Origin: Mastigias papua
Taxonomy: Eukaryota > Cnidaria > Scyphozoa > Rhizostomeae > Mastigiidae
DNA length: 64,000 nucleotides
Assembly (NCBI GenBank): GCA_964019165.1
Contig: OZ025267.1
Coordinates: 11,966,889-12,030,888, forward strand
Direction of reading: 5' to 3'
Shown here: in pieces, positions 29,445 to 41,449 of the stretch
Layout: every line of letters starts with the position of its first letter
Position numbering within the stretch: the stretch's first letter is position 1
Program-made: the position numbers and the translations under genes
Notes under the pieces: generated by a model
What the model saw: only the letters and a program-made list of their open reading frames with translations
What the model was told of the DNA's origin: nothing
Databases searched by the model: none

Positions 29445-29450
<6 letters not shown>
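27555..29450 (+). mobile_element. Penelope-like element 2a, 5'-truncated, with open RT and GIY-YIG frame
   Basis: The reading frame is open from about 27555 (VVVLKPDKGNGVVVLNRTDY, before the first ATG at 27630) to TAG at 29217-29219. RT: RIYGLPKMHK, FDVESLFTNI, DGVAMGSPLAPVLANLFLG and RYVDDTFCLF. GIY-YIG: YVVYKFKC, SVYIGETSRHLSTRVREH, then E in IKEALHIQWE. The N-terminal region of a full Penelope ORF is missing. The 3' UTR has a hammerhead-like motif (29341-29368) and ends in (TA)n. The segment 28521-29444 is the right arm of the palindrome. Confidence 0.9.
29341..29368 (+). ncRNA. Hammerhead-like core motif (Penelope 2a); mirror copy at 26707-26734 minus
   Basis: CTGATGA, then U, then stem GGATTG/CAATCC with loop GAA, then GAAAC. 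This is the conserved hammerhead core plus a strong stem II, with one extra U at the stem base. Stem I/III and a cleavage site were not resolved. Confidence 0.4.
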
Positions 29451-29489
<39 letters not shown>

Positions 29490-29517
29490 TATATATATAT
29501 ATATATATATATGTATT

Positions 29518-29564
<47 letters not shown>
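29449..29564. repeat. (TA)n microsatellite, interrupted
   Basis: TA repeats with a few substitutions, directly after the 3' end of Penelope 2a. Confidence 0.95.
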
Positions 29565-29565
<1 letters not shown>

Positions 29566-29567
<2 letters not shown>

Positions 29568-29910
29568 CAAAGTCCAATGAGTTTATCAATCCACAAATGT
29601 TCCACGGCGACAACGGCAATTCATTGGTAACGGCAACGGAAATGGCAACGGCAACGGCAACGGCAACGGTAACGGTAACGGCAACGGCATCGGTAACGGT
29701 AATTTAACAACGATTTCAACTAAAGCGACTTTCATGAACGACTCAACTAGCGACAGTACTTAATGGCAACTAAATCACGACTGACGTTACAACAAACATA
29801 GAACAGATATCTAATGTACAACACATGTATCATAAAAGATTGCCACGATAAAACAAAAGGATGGTGACAGCAGCTGTGGAGACGTATGATGCAACAAAAC
29901 AGCACGCAGA
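29566..29910 (-). repeat. BEL-type LTR, second half, with a CGGCAA hexamer tract
   Basis: Resembles parts of the LTR at 58980-59260 (GACTGACGTTACAA-like stretch; GATGGTGACAGCAGCTGTGG against GATGACAGTAACTGTGGG). A (CGGCAA/CGGTAA)n tract lies at about 29612-29705. Divergence is high and the boundaries are approximate. Confidence 0.4.
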
Positions 29911-29973
29911 TGATAAAACCAGGCCCGAAGCCAGCTTGATTTCGCAAGGGGGGCACAGCCAATAAATATATAC

Positions 29974-32900
29974 ATATGCAATAAGTAGCTAGCGAGTAAC
30001 CAGGATTTCTCCTTTTTCTGTGCAAACGAAAAGGATGATATAATGCTCAGAAACATCAGGACAAATTTAAAATATGCCACCACCTGGGATGGGACCAGGG
30101 TCTCTCGCATTCCGAGCAAGCGTCGTAAACGCTAGACCACAGTAGCGTGTTTTACCTACCCTGATTCTTAGCACCTTATGATCACTTTCGACTTTCGCCT
30201 TTGTCAAGCAGCTCTATTATATGCAATCAGTAGCTAGCGAGTATCCAGGATTTCTCCTTTGTCGGTGCAAATGGAAAGGATGATATAATGCTCAGACAAA
30301 TCAGGAGTAAATTAAAGTTTGCCACCACCTGGGATGGGACCAGGGTCTCTCGCATTCCGAAGAAGCGTCGTAACAGCTAGACCACAGTAGCGTGTTTTAA
30401 CTACCCTGATTTTTAGCACCTTATGGTCACTTTCGGCTTTCGCCTTTGTCAAGCAGCTCTATTATATGCAATTAGTAGCTAGCGAGTATCCAGGATTTCT
30501 CCTTTTTCGGTGCAAACGGAAAGGATGATATAATGCTGAGAAACATCAGGAGTAAATTAAAATTTTCCACCACCTGGAATTTGACCATCCGAGCAAGCGT
30601 CGTAACCGCTAGAACACAGTGGCGTGTAATAAAATCAGCTCAAAATATTAAGGGATTTAAAACAATGATCAAAAACTGGAAGGGAGAAAATTGTACCTGT
30701 ATTATTTGTAAATAAAAATATTGTTATTAAATAGTTGGTGTATATTAGTTTATTTTTGAACTACTTTTTTTACCAAATGTAAATAAATTAGTTATTATTA
30801 TTATTATTACTATTATTAACTCCCCTGAGTTTTAGCACCTCATGGTCACTTTCGGCTTTCGCCTTTGTCAAGCAGCTCTATTATATGCAATCAGTAGCTA
30901 GCGAGTAACCAGGATTTCTCCTTTTTCTGTGCAAACGGACAGGATGATATAATGCTCAGACAATTCAGGAGTAAATTAACATTTGCCACCACATGGAATG
31001 GGACTAGGGTCTCTCGCATTCCGAGCAAGCGTCGTAACCGGTAGACCACAATAGCGTGTTTTAACTACCCTGATTTCTAGCAACTTATGATCACTTTCGG
31101 CTTTCGCCGTTGTCAAGCAGCTCTATTATATGAAATCAGTAGCTAGCGAGTATCCAGGATTTCTCATTGTTCGGTGCAAACGGAAAGGATGATATAATGC
31201 TCAGAAAACTCAGGAGAAAATTAAAATTTACCACCACCTGGGATGGGAGCAGGGTCTCTCGCATTCCGAGCAAGCATCGTAACCGCTACACCACAGTAGC
31301 GTGTTTTAATTCCCCTGATGTTTAGCACCTTATGCTCACTTTTGGCCCTCGCCTTTCTCAAGCAGCTCTATTATGTGCAATCAGTAGCTAGCGAGTAACC
31401 AGGATTTCTCCTTTTTCTGTGCAAACGGAAAGGATGATATAATGCTCAGACAAATCAGGAGTAAATTAAAGTTTGCCACCACCTGGGATGGGACCAGGGT
31501 CTCTCGCATTCCGAGCAAGCGTCGTAACCAGTAGACCACAATAGCGTGTTTTAACTACCCTGATTTTTAGCACCTCATGGTCACTTTCGGCTTTCACCTT
31601 TGTCAAGCAGCTCTATTATGTGCAATCAGTAGCTCGCGAGTAACCAGGATTTCTCCTTTTTCGGTGCAAACGGAAAGGATGATATAATGCTTAGAAAAAT
31701 CGGGAGTAAATTAAAATTTGCCACCACCTGGAATTGGACCAGGGTCTCTCGCATTCCGAGCAAGCGTCGTAACCGCTAGAACACAGTGGCGTGTAATAAA
31801 CTCGGCTCAAAATATTAAGGGATTTAAAACAATGATCAAAAACTGGAAGGGAGAAAATTGTACCTGTATTATTTGTAAATAAAAATATTGTTATTAAATA
31901 GTTGGAGTATATTAGTTTATTTTTGAACTACTTTTTCTGCCAGCTGTAAATAAATTAGTTATTATTATTATTATTATTATTAACTCCCCTGAGCTTTCGC
32001 ACCTTATAGTCACTTTCGGCTTTCGCCTTTGTCAAGCAGCTCTATTATATGCAATCAGTAGCTAGCGAGTAACCAGGATTTCTCCTTTTTCTGTGCAAAC
32101 GGACAGGATGATATAATGCTCAGACAATTCAGGAGTAAATTAACATTTGCCACCACATGGAATGGGACTAGGGTCTCTCGCATTCCGAGCAAGCGTCGTA
32201 ACCGGTAGACCACAATAGCGTGTTTTAACTACCCTGATTTTTAGCACCTCATGGTCACTTTCGGCTTTCACATTTGTCAAGCAGCTCTATTATATGAAAT
32301 CAGTAGCTAGCGAGTAACCAGGATGTCTCCTTTTTCGGTGCAAATGGACAGGATGATATAATGCCGAGAAAAATCAGGAGAAAATTAAAATTTGCCACCA
32401 CCTGGGATGGGAGCAGGGTCTCTCGCATTCCGAGCAAGCGTCTTAACAGCTAGACCACAGTAGCGTGTTTTAACTACCCTGATTTCTAGCAAATTATGAT
32501 CACTTTCGGCTTTCTTCGTTGTCAAGCAGCTCTATTATATGAAATCAGTAGCTAGCGAGTATCCAGGATTTCTCATTGTTCGGTGCAAACGGAAAGGATG
32601 ATATAATGCTCAGAAAACTCAGGAGAAAATTAAACTTTTCCACCACCTGGGATGGGAGCAGGGTCTCTCGCATTCCGAGCAAGCGTCGTAACCGGTAGAC
32701 CACAATAGCGTGTTTTAACTACCCTGATTTTTAGCACCTCATGGTCACTTTCGGCTTTCGCCTTTGTCAAGCAGCTCTATTATATGCAATCAGTAGCTCG
32801 CGAGTAACCAGGATTTCTCCTTTTTCGGTGCAAACGGAAAGGATGATATAATGCTTAGAAAAATCGGGAGTAAATTAAAATTTGCCACCACCTGGAATTG

Positions 32901-33691
32901 GACCAGGGTCTCTCGCATTCCGAGCAAGCGTCGTAACCGCTAGAACACAGTGGCGTGTAATAAACTCGGCTCAAAATATTAAGGGATTTAAAACAATGAT
33001 CAAAAACTGGAAGGGAGAAAATTGTACCTGTATTATTTGTAAATAAAAATATTGTTATTAAATAGTTGGAGTATATTAGTTTATTTTTGAACTACTTTTT
33101 CTGCCAACTGTAAATAAATTAGTTATTATTATTATTATTATTATTAACTCCCCTGAGCTTTCGCACCTTATGGTCACTTTCGGCTTTCGCCTTTGTCAAG
33201 CAGCTCTATTATATGCAATCAGTAGCTAGCGAGTAACCAGGATTTCTCCTTTTTCTGTGCAAACGGACAGGATGATATAATGCTCAGACAATTCAGGAGT
33301 AAATTAACATTTGCCACCACATGGAATGGGACTAGGGTCTCTCGCATTCCGAGCAAGCGTCGTAACCGGTAGACCACAATAGCGTGTTTTAACTACCCTG
33401 ATTTCTAGCAACTTATGATCACTTTCGGCTGTCTTCGTTGTCAAGCAGCTCTATTATATGAAATCAGTAGCTAGCGAGTATCCAGGATTTCTCATTGTTC
33501 GGTGCAAACGGAAAGGATGATATAATGCTCAGAAAACTCAGGAGAAAATTAAAATTTACCACCACCTGGGATGGGAGCAGGGTCTCTCGCATTCCGAGCA
33601 AGCGTCGTAACCGCTACACCACAGTAGCGTGGTTTAACTCCCCTGGTGTTTAGCACCTTATGGTCACTTTTGGCCCTCGCCTTTCTCAAGC
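29974..33691 (-). repeat. 245-bp tRNA-containing satellite, block 1
   Basis: Tandem copies at a strict 245-bp step (TCTCTCGCAT at 30101, 30346, 31010, 31255, 31500, 31745, 32174, 32419, 32664, 32909, 33338, 33583). In each, about 71 bases read on the minus strand as a tRNA-like cloverleaf (acceptor GCTACTG/TGGTGGC, D stem GTC/GAC, anticodon stem CTTGC/GCGAG, T stem CCTGG/CCAGG). Most copies have the B box altered (GGTCCCATCC in place of GGTTCGATCC). Three copies carry a ~185-bp LINE 3' end, giving a higher-order period of about 1,164 bp. These are not functional tRNA genes. Confidence 0.92.
30627..30825 (+). repeat. Captured LINE 3' end in the satellite (copies also at 31794-31980 and 32957-33144)
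   Basis: Encodes the last residues of a LINE ORF (FKTMIKNWKGENCTCIICK, stop), similar in layout to the Cys-rich end of LINE B, followed by a 3' UTR and an ATT-repeat tail. It interrupts the monomer at the same place (after GCGTG) three times, so it was amplified with the array. Confidence 0.85.
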
Positions 33692-35790
33692 CAAAAAGCT
33701 ACGGAATGAATTTGCCCCCTGGCTCACTTCCTCGGTCAGAGACCTTATGACTAAAAGGGATAGAATGAAGAAGGCAGCTACGAACAATCCTCACCTCTGG
33801 CCAAATTATAAAGGACTACGTAATCAATGCACTTATGCGATACGAAAGGCAATTCAGGATCATTATCATGGATTAATTGAAGGAACCAAAGATGATCCTA
33901 AGAAAATGTGGAAAACTATTAACAGGGTGCTGAATAAGGACTCGACAGGTAAATATATTTCCAGTCTAAATGTAAATGGTAAAGTAGTGACTGGAGAGGG
34001 TGAAATCGCTGAGGCTTTGAATCGGCATTTTGTTTCTGTTGGTCCAAAGCTTGCAGAAAAAATAAAGGCGACACCAAGTGACAACCCACTTAACCACATC
34101 AAACCGAATGATTTAGGTACTTTGATCTTAAAACCAGTAACTAGCTCTCAGGTCCTGAAGAGCTTAAAACAACTCAAAAATGGCAAAGCATGTGGGCCTG
34201 ATAAAATACCTACAACCTTGGTAAAAGATGCCGCTAATTTCATTTCACACCCATTGACTCTTATTTACAATTCTTCAATTAAAAATGGAATATTCCCCGA
34301 TCTTTGGAAAATAGCTAGAGTCGCCGCAATATTCAAGTCTGGGATAAGATGCGATAGCAATAACTACAGACCGATCTCAGTGCTTTCAATTTTCTCAAGA
34401 GTATTGGAAAAAATTGTGCACGATCAGTTACATGAGTTTCTCAAGGCAAATGGCATCTTAACTAATAACCAATATGCATTTCGGAAACTCTATTCCACGA
34501 TCATGTCTTTGATAAATAGTACTGAGCACTGGCTTGAAAATGCGGATAGTCGGAAGCTGAATATGACAGTATTTCTGGACCTGAAAAAAGCCTTTGATAC
34601 GGTTGATCACAAAATATTGATAGATAAATTGTTCAAATATGGTATCAAAGGAAAAGAAAGAGAATGGTTCAAGTCATACTTAACTGGACGACAGCAGTTT
34701 TGTTCCGTAAATGGTCAAAGGTCAAAGACCGAGGAAGTTCTGTGTGGTATTCCTCAGGGGTCATGCTTAGGTCCCCTTCTTTTCATTGTGTTCCTCAATG
34801 ACTTTGAGGGTTGCTTGGAGTTCTCAAAAGCAAACATGTATGCTGATGATACACACACAACAATTGCATCTAATGACATAGAAGAGCTCGTACGCATGAC
34901 AAAGAAAGAGCTGTTAAATATCAGTGACTGGTTGAGGGTAAATAAACTAAGTGCAAACCCGAAAAAAACTGAATTTATGGTTATTGGTCATCAACGAAGA
35001 ATAAATGAAATTGACGACCTCCCTCCACTCGAACTCAACGATTCCGAAATAAAACGTGTGGAAAAAACCAAGTCTCTAGGTGTCATTATCGATGAAGGGC
35101 TGAAATGGAAGGATCAATATAAATCACTGACAGGAAAGTTAGCAGGTGGTTTATCATCTTTAAAAAAACTTAAAGATGTTCTTCCACAATCAAAATTATG
35201 TGATGTATATCACGCTCTCTTCGAGAGTCACCTACGCTACGGAAACGTAGTATGGGGTAGCATCTCTTCATCTGAACTCCAAGCACTTCAACGTCTCCAA
35301 AACAGAGCCTTATCAATTATGGAGCGCGCAAGATTTAAGGACCCGTGGCCTAAAAAATGGTTAAGCGTTAAGAATCTTATTCGCTTTGATCGCTGTGTTA
35401 TGGTATATAAGATTGTAAACAAACAATGCCCTGAAAGCCTGTGGAATATGTTCCAACAGAGATGCTCTATATCACATTATAATACGAGGAATTATAGGGA
35501 TCTCCATATTCCCAATCTAAACCTTGAATTCACTAAAAAAGGGTTTCATTACTCGGGCATTAAGGTTTGGAACGATATTCCAGTTAATATCAGAGAACTG
35601 TCATCCCTGCACCTATTTAAAATTCATCTGAAAAGGCATTTGATGAGCCTTGATAATTAATTCAAGCCCCCTCAAGAACGACTCCCTGGAAGATCAGATT
35701 AATTAATTAATATTTTATATTCTTAGTTTTAGATTTTTACGTTGTATTTTACTGAAGGGATATCGTTGTTTGAATGAATTATATATATAT
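33692..35790 (+). mobile_element. LINE A: 5'-truncated CR1/jockey-like LINE with intact RT frame
   Basis: Inserted in the satellite, which stops at CAAGC (33691) and resumes at AAGCAGCTC (35791). The frame is open to TAA at 35658-35660; the ATG at 33660 belongs to satellite sequence. From LTSSVRDLMTKRDRMKK (endonuclease-RT linker) onward: [60 protein letters not shown] and catalytic YADDTHTT, then thumb motifs LRVNKLSANPKKTEFM and LGVIIDEGLKW. The endonuclease is absent. The 3' tail is a short TATATATATA run. Confidence 0.9.
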
Positions 35791-36468
35791 AAGCAGCTCT
35801 ATTATATGAAATCAGTAGCTAGCGAGTAACCAGGATGTCTCCTTTTTCGGAGCAAATGGAAAGGATGATATAATGCTGAGAAACATCAGGAGAAAATTAA
35901 AATTTGCCACCACCTGGGATGGGACCAGGGTCTCTCGCATTCCGAGCAAGCGTCGTAACAGCTAGACCACAGTAGCGTGTTTTAACTCCCCTGATTTCTA
36001 GCAACTTATGGTCACTTTCGGCTTTCGCCTTTGTCAAGCAGCTCTATTATATGCAATCAGTAGCTAGCGAGTAACCAGGATTTCTCCTTTTTCTGTGCAA
36101 ACGGAAAGGATGATATAATGCTCAGACAAATCAGGTGTAAATTAAACTCTGCCACCATCTGGGATCGAACCAGGGTCTCTCGCATTCCGAGCAAGCGTCG
36201 CAACCGGTAGACCACAATAGCGTGTTTTAACTACCCTGAGTTTTAGCACCTTATGGTCACTTTCGGCTTTCGCCTTTGTCAAGCAGCTCTATTATATGCA
36301 ATCAGTAGCTAGCGAGTAACCAGGATTTCTCCTTTATCAGTGCAAACATAAATGATGATATAATGCTCAGAAAAATCACGAGTAAATTAAAATTTGCCAC
36401 CACCTATGATCGAACCAGGGTCTCTCGCATTCCGGGCAAGCGTGGTAACTGCTAGACCACAGTAGCGT
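35791..36468 (-). repeat. 245-bp tRNA-containing satellite, block 2
   Basis: Continues block 1 after LINE A with three tRNA-like segments. The last two, at 36151-36221 and 36396-36466 (minus), keep the canonical B box GGTTCGATC and are closest to an ancestral tRNA. The loop suggests anticodon GGA but with C, not U, at position 33. Confidence 0.9.
36151..36221 (-). other. tRNA-like segment with intact B box (satellite ancestor-like)
   Basis: 71 nt fold as acceptor 7 bp (several G-U), D stem 3 bp, anticodon stem CTTGC/GCGAG with loop TCGGAAT, variable loop AGAC, and T stem CCTGG/CCAGA (one mismatch) with loop TTCGATC. The A box (TGGTCTACCGG) and B box are present. Position 33 is C and it is embedded in tandem DNA, so it is a tRNA-derived repeat, not a confident tRNA gene. 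Confidence 0.6.
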
Positions 36469-39400
36469 CACTTGATGGAACGACACTTTTGGTATGATTA
36501 ACGATGTATTATTAAATAAAGACAGCATAGACTTTGTAGAAAAAAGTATCTTAAGTTCACCAATCCAGGAAATTGCCAATGAAGGCACATTTGATGGTAT
36601 TCAGGATGTTCATACTATGCTAAAAGATTTGAAAACTAAAACCCATAGAGGGATAATAATAGCATTCCTGAATATCAACTCTATACGAAACAAATTCGAA
36701 CTTCTAAAATGTATCATTTTAGATAACATTGATATTTTAACAATTGCTGAAACAAAACTTGACTTAAACTTCACAACCAACCAGTTCTTACTTAAAGGTT
36801 TCAGACCTCCATTTAGATATGACAGAAACAGTAATGGTGGAGGAATACTGATCTATGTTAGGGAAGAGGTTCCAGAAAAGGAAATAAAATCGTATAATTT
36901 CCCTGATATAATTGAATGTGGATTTGTTGAAATTAATCTAAAAAACAAGAAATGGCTTCTTGCGAATATATACCGTCCTCCTTCTCAAAATGGAAAATAT
37001 TTTTTTGGAGAAATAGGGAAATCGCTTGATGCCCATAGTACTAGGTATGAAAATTTCATTTTGATGGGGGATTTCAATATGGAAGAACAAGAAGCTGACA
37101 TAGGCAATTTCTCAGAAACATATAATTTGAAAAGTTTAATGAAAAAACCAACATGCTTTAAATCCGATAGACCAAGGTCAATTGACTTAATACTTACTAA
37201 TAGAGTATCCAGTTTCCAAAACACAGATGCGATTGAAACTGGACTATCGGATTTTCATTGTATGATAGTGACTGTCTTAAAAGGCGGTTTTGTGAAAAGG
37301 GGACCGAAATTAATAAATTATAGAGACTATCGAAATTTTAGGATCGATAACTTTAGAAACGATGTATGTATCGAACTTTACAATCCTACCCAAGAAGATT
37401 CAATGAGTTATGATACTTTTGACGCGATAGTCAAAAAAGTGCTAAACGAACATGCCCCCATAAAAAAGAAATACGTCAGAGCAAACGATGGACCCTTTGT
37501 GACAAAAGCATTTAGGAAAGCCGTTATGTTGCGGACGAAATTACGAAATAAGTACAACAAGGAAAGGACCGAAGAAACTGAGAGGGCCTTCAAGAAACAA
37601 ACGAACAGATGCGTTAAACTTCTACGTGAAACTAAACGCAACTATTACCAAAATCTTGATCTCAAAAACCTTGGTGACAGTCGAAAGTTTTGGAAAACTA
37701 TAAAGCCTATCTTTTCTGGTAGGGTCCAGACTTCTACTAGTGTGACCCTGCTGGAAAATGACAGACTTGTATCTAACGATAGGGCTGTTGCGGACATCTT
37801 TAATGATTACTTTGTTAACATTACAAGCTCTCTCGACATTGCAGATGTTGATTTGAACTTGATATCAACAGATGATATGGATGATCCAGTTGATATCGCA
37901 GTGGGAAAATATAGTTTACATTCGAGTATTAAAAGAATACAACATAACTTTAGTCGTTCTCAGATTTTTGAATTTATACCAGTTTCCGTGGTGGATGTAA
38001 ATAATCAATTAAAAAGATTAGATCCAAAGAAGGCAACTCCTTTAGAGAGTATCCCAGGTAAAATCCTGAAAGAAAACTCAGATATCTTTCTATCTTGCCT
38101 GACAGATACTTTAAATTTGTGCCTATCAGAAAATTATTTTCCTAACAAGCTAAAAGATGGAGATGTTTCTTCACTTTTCAAAAAGGATGATGCTTTCTGC
38201 AAAAAGAATTACAGACCAATTACTGTGCTGCCAGCGACTTCAAAAATCTTTGAACGACTATTATATGACCAGATAATGCCCTTCGCTGGGAACTTTTTGT
38301 CGTCTTTGCTTTGTGGCTTCAGGAAAGGCTATAACACACAGCACGCTCTACTACGATTTTTGGAAACCTGTAAAATGACCCTAGACAAGGGAGGCATTAC
38401 AGGTGCTTTATTAATGGATCTATCAAAAGCCCTCGACTGCATAGACCATGAATTGCTGATAGTAAAATTGCATGCCTATGGTTTTGGTAGAGGTGCTTTA
38501 CTTATGATTCACAGCTATTTGTCACAAAGAGAGTGGTATAGATATGGATATGGTGGAGTGGTATATATGCGACTCTGAGATCAACAATGTCATTGATGGG
38601 CTAGAGCAAGATGCCACCCATCTATCAACCTGGTATCCTGAAAACTATATGAAACTAAATGCGGACAAATGTCATTTTATGATATTTGGCGAGAAAACAG
38701 ATAAGATGAAATTACATGTAGGTAAGGCGGTAATAGAAGAAAGTGATGAAGAAACATTACTGGGAGTTATACTAGATACAAAACTTAACTTTAAAACTCA
38801 TTTGCAAACTCTTTGTAAAAAGGCCAGCCAGAAACTGCATGCTTTATCTCGCATTTCAATCTTCATGGAATCCAAGAAATTAAAATTGATGATGAACACT
38901 TTCATAATGTCACAATTCAGCTACTCCCCTCTAATTTGGATGTTCCATGACAAAAATATTAATAGCAAGATAAACAGGATACAGGAAAGGGCTCTTAGAA
39001 TCGCATACAAAGACAACAATTCTCCTTACGAGAAATTGTTAGAAAATGATAATTCGGTATCTATTCATCAGAAGAACCTACAGTTGCTTATGGTTGAAAT
39101 TTACAAAACAAGGAATCACTTACATCCTTCGTTTATGATGGATATTTTTGAAGAAAAGTCAATGCCGTATCAGCTAAGAAGCTCTAGCAATTTAAACCTA
39201 CCAAAAGTGAGAACCACATGCTATGGTATAGATGACGTAAGGTTCATGGGTCAAAGAGTATGGGCAAAATTACCCGTAGAAGTGAAAACTTCAGACTCTT
39301 TGACTATTTTTAAGAAACATCTTAAGACAACAAAATGCAAACATTGCAACTGTAGGATTTGCAACCCTTTTATATATGGTCTAGGTTATTTGTAAAATAA

Positions 39401-39524
39401 TTTTATTATGTATTTCTTTTGTATACCTTTTTGTAAATAGTTGGCCTTAATTAGCTTTTATTTTTAGCTATTTCGAAAAGCCAACTTTAAATTAAAGTAT
39501 TAATAATAATAATAATAATAATAA
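36469..39524 (+). mobile_element. LINE B copy 1: endonuclease plus RT, with the catalytic region deleted
   Basis: Inserted in the satellite with a 6-bp TSD TAGCGT (36463-36468, 39525-39530) and an AAT-repeat tail. Frame 36494-38578 has the AP-type endonuclease: FLNINSIRNKFELL, IAETKLD, NIYRPPSQNG, ILMGDFNMEEQ and GLSDFHCM. RT follows: KKNYRPITVLPATSKIFERL, CGFRKGYNTQHALL, ALLMDLSKALDCIDH. After LSQRE, about 50-60 residues including GVPQGS and YADD are missing. The remainder, in another frame (38544-39395), has CDSEINNVIDGLEQ, ENYMKLNADKCHFMIFG and a Cys-rich end, HCNCRICNPF. The endonuclease looks intact but the RT is dead. Confidence 0.9.
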
Positions 39525-39995
39525 TAGCGTGTTTTAACTCCCCTGATTTTTAGCACCTTATGGTCACTTTCGGCTTTCGCCTTTGTCAAGCAGCTCTATT
39601 ATATGCAATCAGTAGCTAGCGAGTAACCAGGATTTCTCCTTTTTCTGTGAAAACGGAAAGGATGATATAATGCTCAGAAAAATCAGGAGAATTTTAAAAT
39701 TTGCCACCACCTTGGATGGGACCAGGGTCTCTCGCATTCCGAGGAAGCGTCGTAACAGCTAGACCACAGTAGCATGTTTTAACTCCCCTGATGTTTAGCA
39801 CCTTATGGTCACTTTCGACTTTCGCCTTTGTCAAGTAGCTCTGTTATATGCAATCAGTAGCTAGCGAGTAACCAGGATTTCTCCTTTTTCTGTGCAAACT
39901 GAAAGGATGATATAATGCTGAGAAAAATCAGGAGAAAATTAAAAGTTGCCTCCACCTGGGACCAGGGTCTCTCGCATTCCGAGCAAGCGTCGTAA
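39525..39995 (-). repeat. 245-bp tRNA-containing satellite, block 3
   Basis: Two more monomers (TCTCTCGCAT at 39728 and 39968). The last is truncated by a short TA run at 39996-40012. This is the array edge in the window. Confidence 0.9.
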
Positions 39996-40524
39996 TATAT
40001 ATATATATAACTGGTACTCTACCACACCTTCATTTTTCATACTTTAGCATCTACTGGCAAGGCACCTGGAGAGGGGATCCTAGGAGGCATGTCCCCGAAG
40101 GGTTTGAGATCTGCTTCAGTGTTCCCTCAGAAAAATATATTTTGAACTCTTGTAATATTTGCTTCGTTTTGGTATTTATCACGTAAGGCTCGTTTATAGC
40201 CAAGCTACCACATAAAAACGTTTCAGAACAGCAAGTAGACAGCTGTTGGAAATTGCGCGGCCGTATTTGCTTTTGCAGATTTTAGTCATTTTTGCTGACA
40301 TTGCCTTATTCATATATTGCTGTAGTACAATTTTCTTTCACTTGTCAATTAAGCTGTCATTTTGTAGCGATTAAAATTGTGATCTTAATCTTATATATAA
40401 ATAGGTGGGGGGGTTGCTTGAGTTTATTGTAGAAAGCAGAGTGATTTTATTGAGAACGAACTTGACCTCAGGTCTCTAATGAAGAGTTAGCGAGATAGGG
40501 GAAACTTCTCCTGCAACAGCATAC
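39996..40524. other. Intergenic DNA with no recognised gene
   Basis: Starts with a short TATATA run; no ORF or repeat recognised. Confidence 0.5.
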
Positions 40525-40650
40525 TGTAAAACTACTGAGTTTTACAGGGTAACAAATGTACAGAAATTAACACTAATAAATCACAAATATACAGTCTTCT
40601 TTTTAAAGCCGATATTGTCTTTATTACAGCAATAACTGACGGGCTCATTT
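40525..40650 (-). repeat. BEL-type LTR fragment
   Basis: TGTAAAACTACTGAGTTTTA followed by CAGGGTAACAAATGTACAGA parallels 50225 onward (TGTAAAATAACAAGATTTTA, CAGCGTAGCAAATTATACAG) and 26397 onward. Confidence 0.55.
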
Positions 40651-40698
40651 TGGTGGAGAAAGCTGGATGGAGAAGGAAATGTTGAGCAAGCTAAGTCC

Positions 40699-41223
40699 GT
40701 AATACTTCGATTAAACGCCCGGGGCGTTTATTAATTTTTGTGATATTTTAGGGGGCGTCTACTCGAAGGGGGAGTTTAAAAGAGAGAGGCGTTTATTGAA
40801 TTTTTGTACCTTGTCCTTCCTAGGCAATATATATTTATATTCTGTATGTATATATATACATATATATGTATATATATGTATGTTTACAAAAGCATCTATT
40901 CAACGTCATCATGAACATCATCTTCCTCGATGATGTTAAAAGGAGGAGCAGCTTCGGTTACATCTTCTTCCATTACTTTGAATGGGTTTTCATGTAAGCT
41001 TCCCTTGTTAAGATATTGCATTTGTGCTTGCAGCAAAGCTGTTCCATCAGAACACTTGTTGTCTTCTTAGCAGGGAATCACCTCCTCTTTGCTACTATCA
41101 ACTGGTAATGAAATAGGGGCGTCTATTCGAAGGGGGCGTTTATCGAAAAAGAAACTTAAAACAGGGGGCGTTTATTCGAGGGAGGCGTTAAAAAGAAGGG
41201 GGCGTTTGATCGAAGCATTACGG
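40699..41223. mobile_element. MITE with 24-bp TIRs, about 525 bp
   Basis: The left end CCGTAATACTTCGATTAAAC (then GCCC) is matched inversely by the right end (CCGTAATGCTTCGATCAAAC, GCCC). Internal GGGGGCGTTTATTCGA-like motifs recur four or more times. A related half-element starts near 48525. No coding capacity. Confidence 0.75.
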
Positions 41224-41275
41224 TAATCATTCGAATAATGGGGATGTTGGGTGCTTTGTTTAATGTAGTTGTGAG

Positions 41276-41336
41276 TTACGGGGCAGCTTTTAACTTATGG
41301 GGCAGCTTTTAGCTTATGGGGCAGCTTTTATGTGGA
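41276..41336. repeat. Short tandem repeat, about 21 bp x 3
   Basis: Three consecutive copies of GGGGCAGCTTTTA(A/G)CTTAT with small changes. Confidence 0.85.
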
Positions 41337-41449
41337 TCACTTCCAGACCTCCATGCTCACTAACGTCATTAGTATGGAAGGACGTATGAAGAAATTTTTC
41401 TTGCAGAAATGGAAAGAAAACGTCGCAGAAGACTACAAAAAGAAAAACG

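Noticed and set aside
30060..36470. Calling each tRNA-like segment a functional tRNA gene
   Set aside because: They sit in tandem satellite monomers, most have a mutated B box, position 33 is C, and wobble pairs dominate the acceptor in several copies.
40525..40650. Independent SINE family with a TGTAAAAC/GTTTTACA hairpin
   Set aside because: It matches the end of the BEL-type LTR at 50225 and 26397.
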